Shown: in pieces, positions 9,264 to 17,980 of the stretch
Layout of the letters: the number at the start of each line of letters is the position of its first letter
Position numbering within the stretch: the stretch's first letter is position 1
DNA from: Rhodospirillaceae bacterium
Lineage (GTDB): Bacteria; Pseudomonadota; Alphaproteobacteria; SP197
Length of the DNA stretch: 64,000 nt
Direction: 5' to 3'
NCBI GenBank assembly: GCA_002722885.1
Contig: PBNE01000002.1
Location: 1-64,000, forward strand
The notes under the pieces: generated by a model
Told to the model about the DNA's origin: nothing
The model's input: only the letters and a program-made list of their open reading frames with translations
Database searches by the model: none
Made by a program: the position numbers and the translations under genes

Positions 9264-10190
9264 TCACCCCGCCGCAATCACGCGGGCAAGATAGTCCGCC
9301 CAGCGATCCCGGGGTTCCCACCCGAGCTCTTCGCGTGCCGGCACGAGGTCGTAGGCGCTGGCGCGGGGATCATCGGCATAGACTGACGGCCGGGCGATCT
9401 CGGGTGTGATGCCGAAACCCTGCGAGACCAGATCGATGGTCGGCGCATGGCCACAGGTGTCCGGACCGGTGATGAAGTAGGCGCCGTAGCTGAGCCCCCG
9501 GACGCTGAGTGCGGCACGGAAGGCACGGGCGACGTCATCGGGTGTGACGATGGCGCGGGTCGTCGACAGGGTTTCGCGCAAATCACGCCAGGCGGCACCG
9601 GTCGCCGGTGGCGGCGGTTCCACAGCTTCCATCTCAGCGGCGATTTGGGCGATGGCATAGGCAATGTCGGGCTGGGCGACAAGACAGGGACGCAGGGAGA
9701 TGACCTCCAGCGCACCGCGCCGGACGAAGGTGCGGGCAAACTCCTCGCAGACCTTCTTGGTCACACCATAGGACGGCTTGGGCCGAAGAGGGCCATCGAC
9801 GGGAACCGGCAGAACCATCGGCGGATTGTGATCGCCCACACCCACCGCGGCGACACTGGAGGCGATGACGACACGGCCGATGCCAAGCTCTTCGGCAGCC
9901 TGCAGGACATGCCAGGTACCGCGAAGGTTGACGTCGATGAACGCTTCTTCCTCCGGCACGATGCCATCATCCAGAGCGGCCAGATGCACCACGGCGTCAC
10001 AGCCCCTGAGCGCCGCACGCACACCATCGAGATCGCGGCTGTCAACCTGATGCCAGGGCACGTCCTCTGGCAGAGGCTTGAGGTCGAGCACGCGGACCTC
10101 ACAGTCGCCCATGAGCTCTCGCACGACATAACGACCCAGAAGGCCGCTGCCGCCTGTGACGGCCACAGAGTTGAATAGCAGATCGCTCAT
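9264..10190 (-). CDS. NAD(P)-dependent epimerase/dehydratase (extended SDR)
   Basis: The 308-residue protein has an N-terminal Rossmann motif TGGSGLLGRY, the HLAAL strand, a serine in ASSVAAVG and the catalytic YxxxK as YGVTKK. These define an extended short-chain dehydrogenase acting on a sugar nucleotide or another hydroxy/keto substrate; the exact reaction cannot be told. Its ATG overlaps the stop of the upstream Rieske oxygenase (ATGA), so the two are translationally coupled, which favours a catabolic role over cell-envelope sugar synthesis. Confidence 0.78.
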   Translation of the reverse strand: MSDLLFNSVAVTGGSGLLGRYVVRELMGDCEVRVLDLKPLPEDVPWHQVDSRDLDGVRAALRGCDAVVHLAALDDGIVPEEEAFIDVNLRGTWHVLQAAEELGIGRVVIASSVAAVGVGDHNPPMVLPVPVDGPLRPKPSYGVTKKVCEEFARTFVRRGALEVISLRPCLVAQPDIAYAIAQIAAEMEAVEPPPPATGAAWRDLRETLSTTRAIVTPDDVARAFRAALSVRGLSYGAYFITGPDTCGHAPTIDLVSQGFGITPEIARPSVYADDPRASAYDLVPAREELGWEPRDRWADYLARVIAAG

Positions 10191-11299
10191 CAGGGCTCCA
10201 ACAGGGCAAGAAGTCGGCGGCGGAAGGCCATGGTGCCCCCATCCCAGAACGGTGACGGGGCCGGCAGATTGCGCGCTGCCGGCGAGTGGGAGGCAGCCTG
10301 CAACGCGTCCAGGACCTCGAAGTCCTGGCGATTCACCCCGTCCCAGGCATCAAGCGCTGCCTGTCGGCCAGCTGCAAACGCCGGGTCGGATGCGCCGTTA
10401 CCCAGGTAGTAGAAGGCCAGAGTTTCCCGGGTCTGTTCGGGAGCCAGGGCATCGACCCGGAAGAACATCACGTGTTCGGGGACAAACTCGAACAGGGTGT
10501 TGGGAAACAGCAAGGCAATGTCCTGGCTGGCACGCTGGGCCTCGCTGAAACCGGGAAAACTCTGGAACCCGGTGTCGCCCTTGTTCTTGTCGGCAGCGCC
10601 GTGGAAGTAGTGGATTCCCATCAAGGCCCCGTCATCCAGGACTTCGAAATCCTTTGCAGTGTCCAGCGGTCCAAGCTGCGGATGGAGAAAGGGCAGGTGA
10701 TAGGTGTCGAGGTAGTTCTCGATCACCAGCTTCCAGTTGGCCTGAACCTCGTAGGTTTCGTGGCCGCCATAGCGCAACAGGCTGAGATCAGCATGGGACC
10801 AGCGTGTGATCAGCGGCGCCGCCAATGTTTCGAAATCCGGCGCGTTGTCATCCAGACAGACGAAAACCTGATCACACCAAACATGGCAGCGGACCGACAG
10901 GAGACCGAAGTCTTCCTGGTCAAAGCCCTCGGGCGCCGTGCCGTCGTCCACGGACCAGTAGGGTGTCGTGCGCAAGGTGCCGTCCGGACCATAGGACCAA
11001 CCATGATAGGGACAGGTGATCACCGCCCTAACGTTGCATGGCTTCTGCACGAGACGCGGCCCGCGGTGGCGGCAGACATTGTGGAAGGCGAGGATCGCAC
11101 CGTCTCGTTGGCGCACCAGCACGACCGGCAGCCCGGCCACCGTGACCGGCCGGCAATCTCCTGCATCGGGCAGTTCGAACCCCGCCGCGACATGAACCCA
11201 CTGGCGCGAAAACAGCCGGTCGTGCTCCAGCGCCAGAAACGTGGGATCGCAGTATGCGCCCCGGGGCAACTCGGGCGCGTCGGTGATGTGGTTCGACAT
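10190..11299 (-). CDS. Rieske non-heme iron oxygenase, alpha subunit
   Basis: A 369-residue oxygenase. The N-terminal Rieske domain binds a 2Fe-2S cluster through CRHRG and CPYHGW; the C-terminal domain has the mononuclear iron motif ENYLDTYHLPFLHP with an Asp at the bridging position, unlike the Glu of the four Rieske proteins further right. Such enzymes hydroxylate rings or demethylate, using electrons from a separate reductase that is not present here. The ATG at 11299 places MSNHITDAPELP first; an upstream in-frame ATG would add a leader without homology. It is the first gene of the hydantoin operon and may prepare a substrate for the amidohydrolases. Confidence 0.85.
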   Translation of the reverse strand: MSNHITDAPELPRGAYCDPTFLALEHDRLFSRQWVHVAAGFELPDAGDCRPVTVAGLPVVLVRQRDGAILAFHNVCRHRGPRLVQKPCNVRAVITCPYHGWSYGPDGTLRTTPYWSVDDGTAPEGFDQEDFGLLSVRCHVWCDQVFVCLDDNAPDFETLAAPLITRWSHADLSLLRYGGHETYEVQANWKLVIENYLDTYHLPFLHPQLGPLDTAKDFEVLDDGALMGIHYFHGAADKNKGDTGFQSFPGFSEAQRASQDIALLFPNTLFEFVPEHVMFFRVDALAPEQTRETLAFYYLGNGASDPAFAAGRQAALDAWDGVNRQDFEVLDALQAASHSPAARNLPAPSPFWDGGTMAFRRRLLALLEP

Positions 11300-11333
11300 G
11301 ATGCCGGAGTGTGCGGCTAGGCCGGAAGCACGG

Positions 11334-12324
11334 TCAACCATCGGGGACGACTCGGGTCGTGGCAACATCGACCGGTTCGTCACCCCGGGCTGCAAGCCAG
11401 CCCAGAGCGGCCGCCGCGTTCATGGCGGCAAAATAGGACTCGAGCAACCCGACAGACCGGGGGTCAGGCCTGTCTCCAACACTGTCGGCAAGTTGGCGGG
11501 ACAGCTCCTCCAGCGCCAAGACGTCATCGTTCATATTTTCGGTTGCGCCTGCGAACCTCTCCGCATCTTTGTAGACTGTGCGCTGACCGATGGAGACCTG
11601 AGTCGGATAGTTGCGCTGCCACATGAGGTGAAAGCAGCCCAGGCGAAATCTACGCCGAATCAGATCTCTGCTGCCGGGGTTGCGCGTCGGGATGGCGTCC
11701 TGCCGGCCGTCATAAACCGCCGCAAAATCGATGGAGTGGCTGAGACGCAGGCCGAGTTCAGCATCTTCCACCATGCCGCAGACAGGATCGAAGAGGCCGT
11801 AGCGGAACAACGATCGCTTGCAACTCACCGCACCACCCCAGAACAGACCGTCGGGATCCTCGCGATAGGCACCGGGCCTTGGATAGGGAAAGACCATGCG
11901 CGCGTCGAACATGGCATAACTTTAAGGGGGTCGCGTTTTGGTTCGGATCAGGCCCGACACCCAGCATGAGGAAGGTTCCCTCGTCCCGATCCGCGTCGTG
12001 GAACGCGAGACAACGTTCGACCAGATGCGGCACGGGGGCCTAATCATCATCGAACAGGACCGGAAGATCGGCGCGGGCCAGCATGATTCCGAGGTTGTGT
12101 GCCTCCGAGACACCGCACGGCAAACGCCGCTCCAGCCTAATCTGGAGATCGGAGTGAAGATCGGCGAGCTCATCCCAGACCGGTTATCGCGAACCATCAT
12201 CAACAACGACGATCTCGAAGTCGTCTCAGGGAGCTGATTGTCGCGCGAACGCCTGCAGGCAGCGCTTCAGACAATCCGACCGGTCACGCGTCGGTATGAC
12301 GGCGGAGATGCGGGGTTCCGGCAT
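11334..12324 (-). pseudogene. Family 2 glycosyltransferase, inactivated by three stops and a frameshift
   Basis: From an ATG at 12324 the translation begins like a GT-A glycosyltransferase (RISAVIPTRDRSDCLKRCL, then FEIVVVDDGS) and later shows the DDD metal motif in LPVLFDDD. The same frame carries a TGA (12226-12228), a TAA (12184-12186) and a TAG (12040-12042). A frameshift near 11913-11935 moves the rest into another frame, which runs on as a 192-codon C-terminal part with GGAVSCKRSLF and EDAELGLRL, typical of GT2 acceptor regions. The gene is dead. It sits tightly behind the acyl-CoA synthetase gene, with eight bases between. Confidence 0.85.
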
Positions 12325-12332
12325 AACCCGGG

Positions 12333-14429
12333 TCAAGCAGTCGGCTTGGCGACGACAAGAGCATCCACAGCGAGGCAACCGTCGGGGCCGGCAATTAGGG
12401 GGTTGACGTCGAGTTCGGCAATGCGGTCACCCAGACAGGACGCCAGAGTCGACAGGCGAGCGACGGTCTCGACAACAGCCTCGACATCGCTGGGAGCCGC
12501 TCCTCTGACTCCGTCAAGCATCACGCGGCTGGCAAGGCTGTCGAGGGCGCGACGGGCACTGACGCGGCCCGCGGGAGGCAAGAGGAAGCGGCGGTCCTTC
12601 AGAAGCTCGATCAAAACCCCGCCGGCCGCGACCATGACGAGCGGGCCGAACTGCGGATCGACAACGATGCCGCTGGCCAGCTCGACGCCCTTGCCCGCCA
12701 TCGCCGCGATCAGGACCCGGGGGCCCAGGCGCGAGGCCATGTCCTTGTAGGCGTCGAGCAAGGCCTGCTCGTCAGCCAGGCTCAGCGCCACGCCGCCGAC
12801 GTCGCTCTTGTGAAGAATGCCCGGCTCAGCAGTCTTGAGCACAACCGGATAGCCGATGGCGGCGGCCGCGCAGACCACCTCTTCGTCGCTGGACGCTAGG
12901 CCTCGCGCCGGGGTACCGATCCCGAAGGCATCGAGCAAATCCATACTTTCGTTTTCGTCCAGAGGAGCGCCGTCGGACAACCGAGCCTGCCAGTGTTCGA
13001 GAACAGCGGCCTCGGGCGCGGCAGAAAAATCATCGGGCCCATCGTCGCGCCTGTCCCGTCGCTGCATGCCCATCTTGAGCGCGGTCAGGAAGGTTTCTGT
13101 TCCGTCAAACACGGGCACCGGCGATGTTGCGGCACGCCTGAGTGCGATCGGGTTGAGGGAGCGGCTCCAGTGCTGGCAGATGTAGACCGGCTTGTCGGTC
13201 GAGGCTTCGACGCGTTCGGCGACCTCGATCAGGCCCCAGCCGACATCATCGGTGAAGGCAAGATCGGAGAAGATCGAGGTCATGGCCGAATCCTCGTCAT
13301 CGGCCAGAGCCTCCATGCAGCCGGCAAAGACATTCTCCCAGTCGAGGCCTGTCCCCCAGACATCGGTCGGATTGACAGGCTCGAGACCGTACTCGAGCAG
13401 GTCCGCGAGCCTAGCCGTTGTCTGCGGTCCGATGTCGCTGAACGGCACATTCATGCGATCGGCGAGATCGATCAGCATGCCGCGCGCACCACCGGAATCC
13501 ATGATCCCCGAGAGTCCACCGGGTGCGAGCTTCTTGTGATGGGACAGCAGGCGCGAGGTGGCGGCCAGCTCATCCCAGGTTTCGACCCGCAAGACGCCAT
13601 AGTGGTCAAACAGTGCCTCATAGGCCGCATCGTCACCCGCCAGCGCACCGGAATGGCTCTGGGCCAGCGTCGCGCTCTTTTCAGTCCGGCCAACCTTGAT
13701 CGCCACCACCGGCACGTCGCGGGCGAAGGCCTTGTCGAGCACGGCACGGAAGACTTCGGGATCACGCACGGTTTCGAGAAACAGCGCGATGGCCCGCGTG
13801 CTCTCCTGGTCCAGGGCGTAGTCCAGATAGTCGGCAGCCGTGACCGTGAGTTCCTGTCCAGCCGAAACACAAAGATTGTGGCGATGCCGAGGGTCATCGA
13901 ATTGGAGGGTCAGGAAGCAGGTCCCGGAATGCGTGATCAGAGTGATGTTGCCGGGTTCGAACCACATGTTGTCCTCGACGCCCATCCAGGTCGCCCGGAC
14001 TGACGATTCGACATTCACAAAGCCCATACAGTTGGCGCCACAGACCAGAAGGCCGGCCTCAGAGGCAATGGTCTTCAGGCGCTCGCGCAACTTAGGTTCG
14101 CCAGTATCTCCCTCCAGATAGGCGCTGCCGAACATGGTGACGGCCTTGACTCCGGCGCGGGCGGCATCGGTGAGTGCGGCCTCGATACCAGCATTGGCGA
14201 CCGACAGCACGGCATGCTCAACGCCGCCGGGGATCGCTTCGAGTGTTGGGTAACAGGTCATCCCTTCGATTTCGTCGTAGCCGGGATTGACCGGATGAAC
14301 GGTGCCCTTGTAGCCGGGGTTTGCCAGGTTCAGCAGCGTGGAGTGGCCAAACGCTCCGGCACGGCCGGACGCGCCGACCAGAGCCATCGAACGGGGTTCA
14401 AGAAGCGGGCGCAGACGATGTTCTAACAT
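12333..14429 (-). CDS. Acyl-CoA synthetase (NDP-forming), acetate-CoA ligase type, fused subunits
   Basis: A 698-residue fusion of the two subunits of NDP-forming acyl-CoA synthetases. The N-terminal CoA-binding domain begins ALVGASGRAGAFGHS; a succinyl-CoA synthetase-like domain follows with the phosphorylated His in SHSGALAGDD; a C-terminal ATP-grasp domain carries GYPVVLKTAEPGILHKSDVGG. It would make an acyl-CoA from an acid with ATP or the reverse. The acid cannot be told from sequence. It is divergent from selA, with about 100 non-coding bases between. Confidence 0.85.
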   Translation of the reverse strand: MLEHRLRPLLEPRSMALVGASGRAGAFGHSTLLNLANPGYKGTVHPVNPGYDEIEGMTCYPTLEAIPGGVEHAVLSVANAGIEAALTDAARAGVKAVTMFGSAYLEGDTGEPKLRERLKTIASEAGLLVCGANCMGFVNVESSVRATWMGVEDNMWFEPGNITLITHSGTCFLTLQFDDPRHRHNLCVSAGQELTVTAADYLDYALDQESTRAIALFLETVRDPEVFRAVLDKAFARDVPVVAIKVGRTEKSATLAQSHSGALAGDDAAYEALFDHYGVLRVETWDELAATSRLLSHHKKLAPGGLSGIMDSGGARGMLIDLADRMNVPFSDIGPQTTARLADLLEYGLEPVNPTDVWGTGLDWENVFAGCMEALADDEDSAMTSIFSDLAFTDDVGWGLIEVAERVEASTDKPVYICQHWSRSLNPIALRRAATSPVPVFDGTETFLTALKMGMQRRDRRDDGPDDFSAAPEAAVLEHWQARLSDGAPLDENESMDLLDAFGIGTPARGLASSDEEVVCAAAAIGYPVVLKTAEPGILHKSDVGGVALSLADEQALLDAYKDMASRLGPRVLIAAMAGKGVELASGIVVDPQFGPLVMVAAGGVLIELLKDRRFLLPPAGRVSARRALDSLASRVMLDGVRGAAPSDVEAVVETVARLSTLASCLGDRIAELDVNPLIAGPDGCLAVDALVVAKPTA

Positions 14430-14534
14430 GATGGCGAAACTCTAGGGCGCATCACGATTCCATGAAACTCCCTTGTGGCGGCCTGATCAAAGGCTATGAT
14501 CTCCGCCGTTGCGACACCGTGTGTGGAGCCGGAG

Positions 14535-15932
14535 ATGACACCCCCGAAAAGACCACCTTCGGTCGAGAAGGCCATGAAGGCCCCTGTTTTCACGTCACTC
14601 ACCGATCAGTTCGGCAGACGACCTGTAGTTGATGGCCTGCGCGCCACACTCGACCAGGCAAGATCGGCTCTACAGGCCGGCGATGACGTTGATCTGAGCT
14701 TCGAAACCTTGGCCGCTGTCGTGGCACGGCACTGTCACCAACTCTTTGCCCGGGCGCCACGACCGGTGTTCAACCTGACGGGAACGGTCCTGCACACAAA
14801 CCTGGGACGTGCGCCGCTGGCCGAACCCGCCATCGAGGCCGTGGCCGAGGTCGCCCGCGGGTCGAGCACGCTGGAGTTCGATCTGGCGCGTGGGCGCCGG
14901 GGCGAGCGAGATCATAACGTGGCCGAACGCCTGAAACGGCTGACCGGTGCCGAAGCCGCCCTGGTGGTCAACAACAACGCGGCTGCCGTGCTGCTCGTGC
15001 TCAACACGCTCGCCCTGCGCAAGGAGGTTCCGGTCTCACGGGGCGAGCTGATCGAAATCGGGGGCGCGTTCCGCATGCCCGATATCATGGCGCGGGCCGG
15101 CTGCCGCCTGATCGAGGTCGGCACCACAAACCGGACCCACCTGCGTGACTTCGAGGGCGCGATGGGACCGCGCACGGGCATGCTTATGAAGGTTCACACC
15201 AGCAACTACGTGGTGCAGGGTTTCACCGCCGATGTGCCGGAATCCGCGCTGGCCGATCTCGCCCATGATCACGATCTTCCGTTTGTCGTGGACCTGGGCA
15301 GCGGCACGCTGGTCGACCTCTCGCGCTGGGGACTCCCGAAAGAACCGACCGTCTCCGAAACGCTGAGTCATGGCGCCGATCTCGTGACCTTCAGTGGCGA
15401 CAAGCTGCTGGGCGGTCCTCAGGCCGGATTGATTGCCGGGCGTGCCGACCTGATCGCCAGACTGGCAAAAAATCCGATGAAGCGCGCCATGCGGGCCGAC
15501 AAGATGACTCTGGCGGCGCTCGACGCCACCCTGGCGCTTTACGAAGATTCGGGCAGTCTGCCCTGGAAGCTTCCTGCCCTGCGGCTTCTGACACGCAAAC
15601 AGGGGGAGATCGCAGACCAGGCCGAACGTGTGCGCGAACCGTTGTCGCATGCGCTGGGCGCTGACTTTGTCGCCGACGTCGTAACCCTCAAAAGTCAGAT
15701 CGGGAGCGGAGCTCTGCCGGTCGAAGCTCTGCCCAGCACAGGCCTTGCCATCAAACCGGCCAAGGGCGGACGCGGTGCCGACGCCCGCCTGCGCAAGCTC
15801 GCCGCACAGTTTCGCGCACTGCCCCGACCGGTGATCGGAGCGTTGCACGATGGCAGCCTGCTGCTGGATCTGCGCTGCCTCGACGATGAAGCACGCTTCA
15901 CGGAACAGCTCGCGGACCTCGGCACGTCATGA
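14535..15932 (+). CDS. selA: L-seryl-tRNA(Sec) selenium transferase SelA
   Basis: A 465-residue PLP enzyme that converts seryl-tRNA(Sec) to selenocysteyl-tRNA(Sec) using selenophosphate. It shows NLTGTVLHTNLGRAPL, SSTLEFDL, VNNNAAAVLL, the lysine that holds PLP in FSGDKLLGGPQAG, and the usual length. The ATG at 14535 is preferred because GGAG lies six bases upstream; an in-frame ATG at 14496 is possible. The stop overlaps the selB start (ATGA), so both are made from one message. A full set of selB, tRNA-Sec and selD follows, so the organism decodes UGA as selenocysteine. Confidence 0.96.
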   Translation: MTPPKRPPSVEKAMKAPVFTSLTDQFGRRPVVDGLRATLDQARSALQAGDDVDLSFETLAAVVARHCHQLFARAPRPVFNLTGTVLHTNLGRAPLAEPAIEAVAEVARGSSTLEFDLARGRRGERDHNVAERLKRLTGAEAALVVNNNAAAVLLVLNTLALRKEVPVSRGELIEIGGAFRMPDIMARAGCRLIEVGTTNRTHLRDFEGAMGPRTGMLMKVHTSNYVVQGFTADVPESALADLAHDHDLPFVVDLGSGTLVDLSRWGLPKEPTVSETLSHGADLVTFSGDKLLGGPQAGLIAGRADLIARLAKNPMKRAMRADKMTLAALDATLALYEDSGSLPWKLPALRLLTRKQGEIADQAERVREPLSHALGADFVADVVTLKSQIGSGALPVEALPSTGLAIKPAKGGRGADARLRKLAAQFRALPRPVIGALHDGSLLLDLRCLDDEARFTEQLADLGTS

Positions 15933-17824
15933 TTGTCGCCACCGCAGGCCATGTGGACCACGGCAAGACCTCTCTGATTCAGGCGCTGACCGGCGTCGAC
16001 ACCGACCGGCTGCCCGAGGAGAAGGAACGGGGACTCACCGTTGATCTGGGGTTTGCCTATCTGCCGATTGCCAATGGAGAGGTGATCGGGTTCGTCGATG
16101 TGCCGGGCCACGAGAAGTTCGTGCGCAACATGGTTGCGGGGATTGCCGGGATCGACCTGGGCCTCGTGGTGGTCGCCGCCGATGACGGCGTGATGCCGCA
16201 GACCCGCGAGCACGTCGCCGTGCTGGACCTGCTGGGTGTCGAACGCGCGGTGGTGGCCGTGACTAAGGTTGATCGGTCGGACCGCGCACGGATCGATGCG
16301 GCAACCCAAGATGTTCTGTCCCTGCTGGCCGAAACCGGGCTCAAGGCCATTGCCGTACACGAAACCGCCGCATCCGGCAGCGACGGGATCGGAGGCCTGC
16401 TGCACAGCCTAACCGTGGAAGCCGACACCGTGGTGCACCATGACAGCGGGGGCGGTTTCCGGCTGGCTGTCGATCGTGTGTTTGTCGTCAAAGGCGCGGG
16501 TGTCGTGGTGACCGGCATGGTGCATGCAGGTGAAGCCGCCGTCGGAGATCACCTATGGGCAATGCCGGGGGGACATGATGTCCGCGTTCGTGCCATCCAC
16601 GCACAGGATCGGCCCTCCGAAACCGCCCGACGCGGAGACCGGGCGGCGCTCAACCTGGCCGGTATCGACCGGGACGCCCTTCGGCGGGGTGACTGGATCG
16701 TGACGCCGGCCCTCCTGACCCGGTCGATACGGGTCGATGTGATGCTCCGGGTTCTGCCGACTGAGGCCAAAGCGCTGAAACACTGGACACCGGTTCACGT
16801 TCATCATGGCGCCGGTCACATCACTGGGCGGGTGGCGATCCTGGAGGGCGGCGCCATGGTACCCGGCGCAGAGGGCCTGGCTCAGCTGGTCGTGGACGAG
16901 CCTCTTGTTCCCGCCTGGGGAGACCGGCTCGTGCTGAGAGATCAGTCCGCCCGGCGCACCATCGCCGGAGCACGGGTGATCGATCCTGCGGGACCGGTGC
17001 GCGGGCGGGCACGGTCGGAGCGGCTCGCTCGCCTAGCCACCATGGACGAGGATGATCCGGCCGCAGCCATCACGGCTCTGCTGACCCTCGATGATCAGGG
17101 ATTTGATGCTCACGCGTTTCTCGCCGGCCGGAACATCGATCCATCAGGCAGTGCGGACTACCTGTCGGCCCATGACACCCTTTCGTTCGGCCCGACGGAC
17201 CGACGGCGCGTTCTGCTGCGGCGGCATTGGGACGCGTTGCTGGCCGCGACGGTGGATACGGTGCGGCACGACCACGCAGCACATGGTGACCGCCTTGGCC
17301 CGACCCTGCCTGAACTTCGTCGGTTGTTGCCACAGGCCCCCCCACCCGATCTGCTGGACGCCGCGGTTCGAGCACTTGTGGCCGAACAAACACTGGTACG
17401 CCGTGGGGCTGTGGTTCATACCCCCGAGCACAGTGTTGAGCTCAGCGGTGACGACGCGGCTCTGTGGAACCACGTGGCCATCGCGCTTGAGGTCGAGACT
17501 GGATCGCCGCCTGCACTCTTTCCACTGGCAGACCAGATCGATCTGTCGCCGTCCGATCTCGAGGGTTTCCTCGACAGGATGGTCGGCTACGGTATGGCTG
17601 TGAAGATTGCGCGCAACCGTTACATGACACCCGATCAGGTCGCGGAATCGGAAGCCATGGCGGCTCGAACGGCTGAGGCCTTCCCCGAGGGCTTCACGGC
17701 GGCCCAGTTTCGCGACACGGCCGGAATCGGCCGCAATCTCGCGATCGATCTTCTGGAACATCTCGATCGCAGCGGCGTGACCCAACGCCGTGGCGATCTT
17801 AGGCTGTTGCGCGACGAGCCCTGA
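15929..17824 (+). CDS. selB: Selenocysteine-specific elongation factor SelB
   Basis: The 631-residue protein starts with an EF-Tu-like GTPase domain: G1 GHVDHGKT at residues 7-14, a switch with [11 protein letters not shown]3 DVPGHEKF and TKVD. The C-terminal third has the winged-helix repeats that bind the SECIS hairpin just after the UGA codon. It delivers selenocysteyl-tRNA to the ribosome. The length is normal for bacterial SelB (about 610-640). It overlaps selA and ends 37 bases before the tRNA-Sec gene. Confidence 0.96.
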   Translation: MIVATAGHVDHGKTSLIQALTGVDTDRLPEEKERGLTVDLGFAYLPIANGEVIGFVDVPGHEKFVRNMVAGIAGIDLGLVVVAADDGVMPQTREHVAVLDLLGVERAVVAVTKVDRSDRARIDAATQDVLSLLAETGLKAIAVHETAASGSDGIGGLLHSLTVEADTVVHHDSGGGFRLAVDRVFVVKGAGVVVTGMVHAGEAAVGDHLWAMPGGHDVRVRAIHAQDRPSETARRGDRAALNLAGIDRDALRRGDWIVTPALLTRSIRVDVMLRVLPTEAKALKHWTPVHVHHGAGHITGRVAILEGGAMVPGAEGLAQLVVDEPLVPAWGDRLVLRDQSARRTIAGARVIDPAGPVRGRARSERLARLATMDEDDPAAAITALLTLDDQGFDAHAFLAGRNIDPSGSADYLSAHDTLSFGPTDRRRVLLRRHWDALLAATVDTVRHDHAAHGDRLGPTLPELRRLLPQAPPPDLLDAAVRALVAEQTLVRRGAVVHTPEHSVELSGDDAALWNHVAIALEVETGSPPALFPLADQIDLSPSDLEGFLDRMVGYGMAVKIARNRYMTPDQVAESEAMAARTAEAFPEGFTAAQFRDTAGIGRNLAIDLLEHLDRSGVTQRRGDLRLLRDEP

Positions 17825-17861
17825 GATGGGATCGCGGGCATCAGGCATATCATTTCCCTGC

Positions 17862-17956
17862 GGAGGGGGATCGGTCCCGGTGGACCGCCCGGTCTTCAAA
17901 ACCGGTGTGAGGCGTTCAACGTGTCTGGTGGGTTCGACTCCCACCCCCTTCCGCCA
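17862..17956 (+). tRNA. selC: tRNA-Sec (anticodon UCA)
   Basis: The 95-base gene has an eight-base-pair acceptor stem (GGAGGGGG with CCCCUUCC, one G-U pair), an anticodon stem CCGGT/ACCGG enclosing loop CTTCAAA with anticodon TCA at 17896-17898, a long variable arm, a T arm GTGGG-TTCGACT-CCCAC, discriminator G and an encoded CCA. These are the marks of bacterial tRNA-Sec and its size equals the E. coli gene. It lies between selB and selD on the same strand, so it is probably cut from a longer transcript. Confidence 0.97.
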
Positions 17957-17980
17957 CCTCCCGGCACAGCAGGTCTGCCC

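Noticed and set aside
12226..12228. TGA in the glycosyltransferase as a possible selenocysteine codon
   Set aside because: The same frame also carries TAA and TAG and a frameshift, and GT2 enzymes have no Cys at that place.
17921..17980. Earlier in-frame ATG for selD
   Set aside because: It lies inside the tRNA-Sec gene and the extra residues have no match to the family start.
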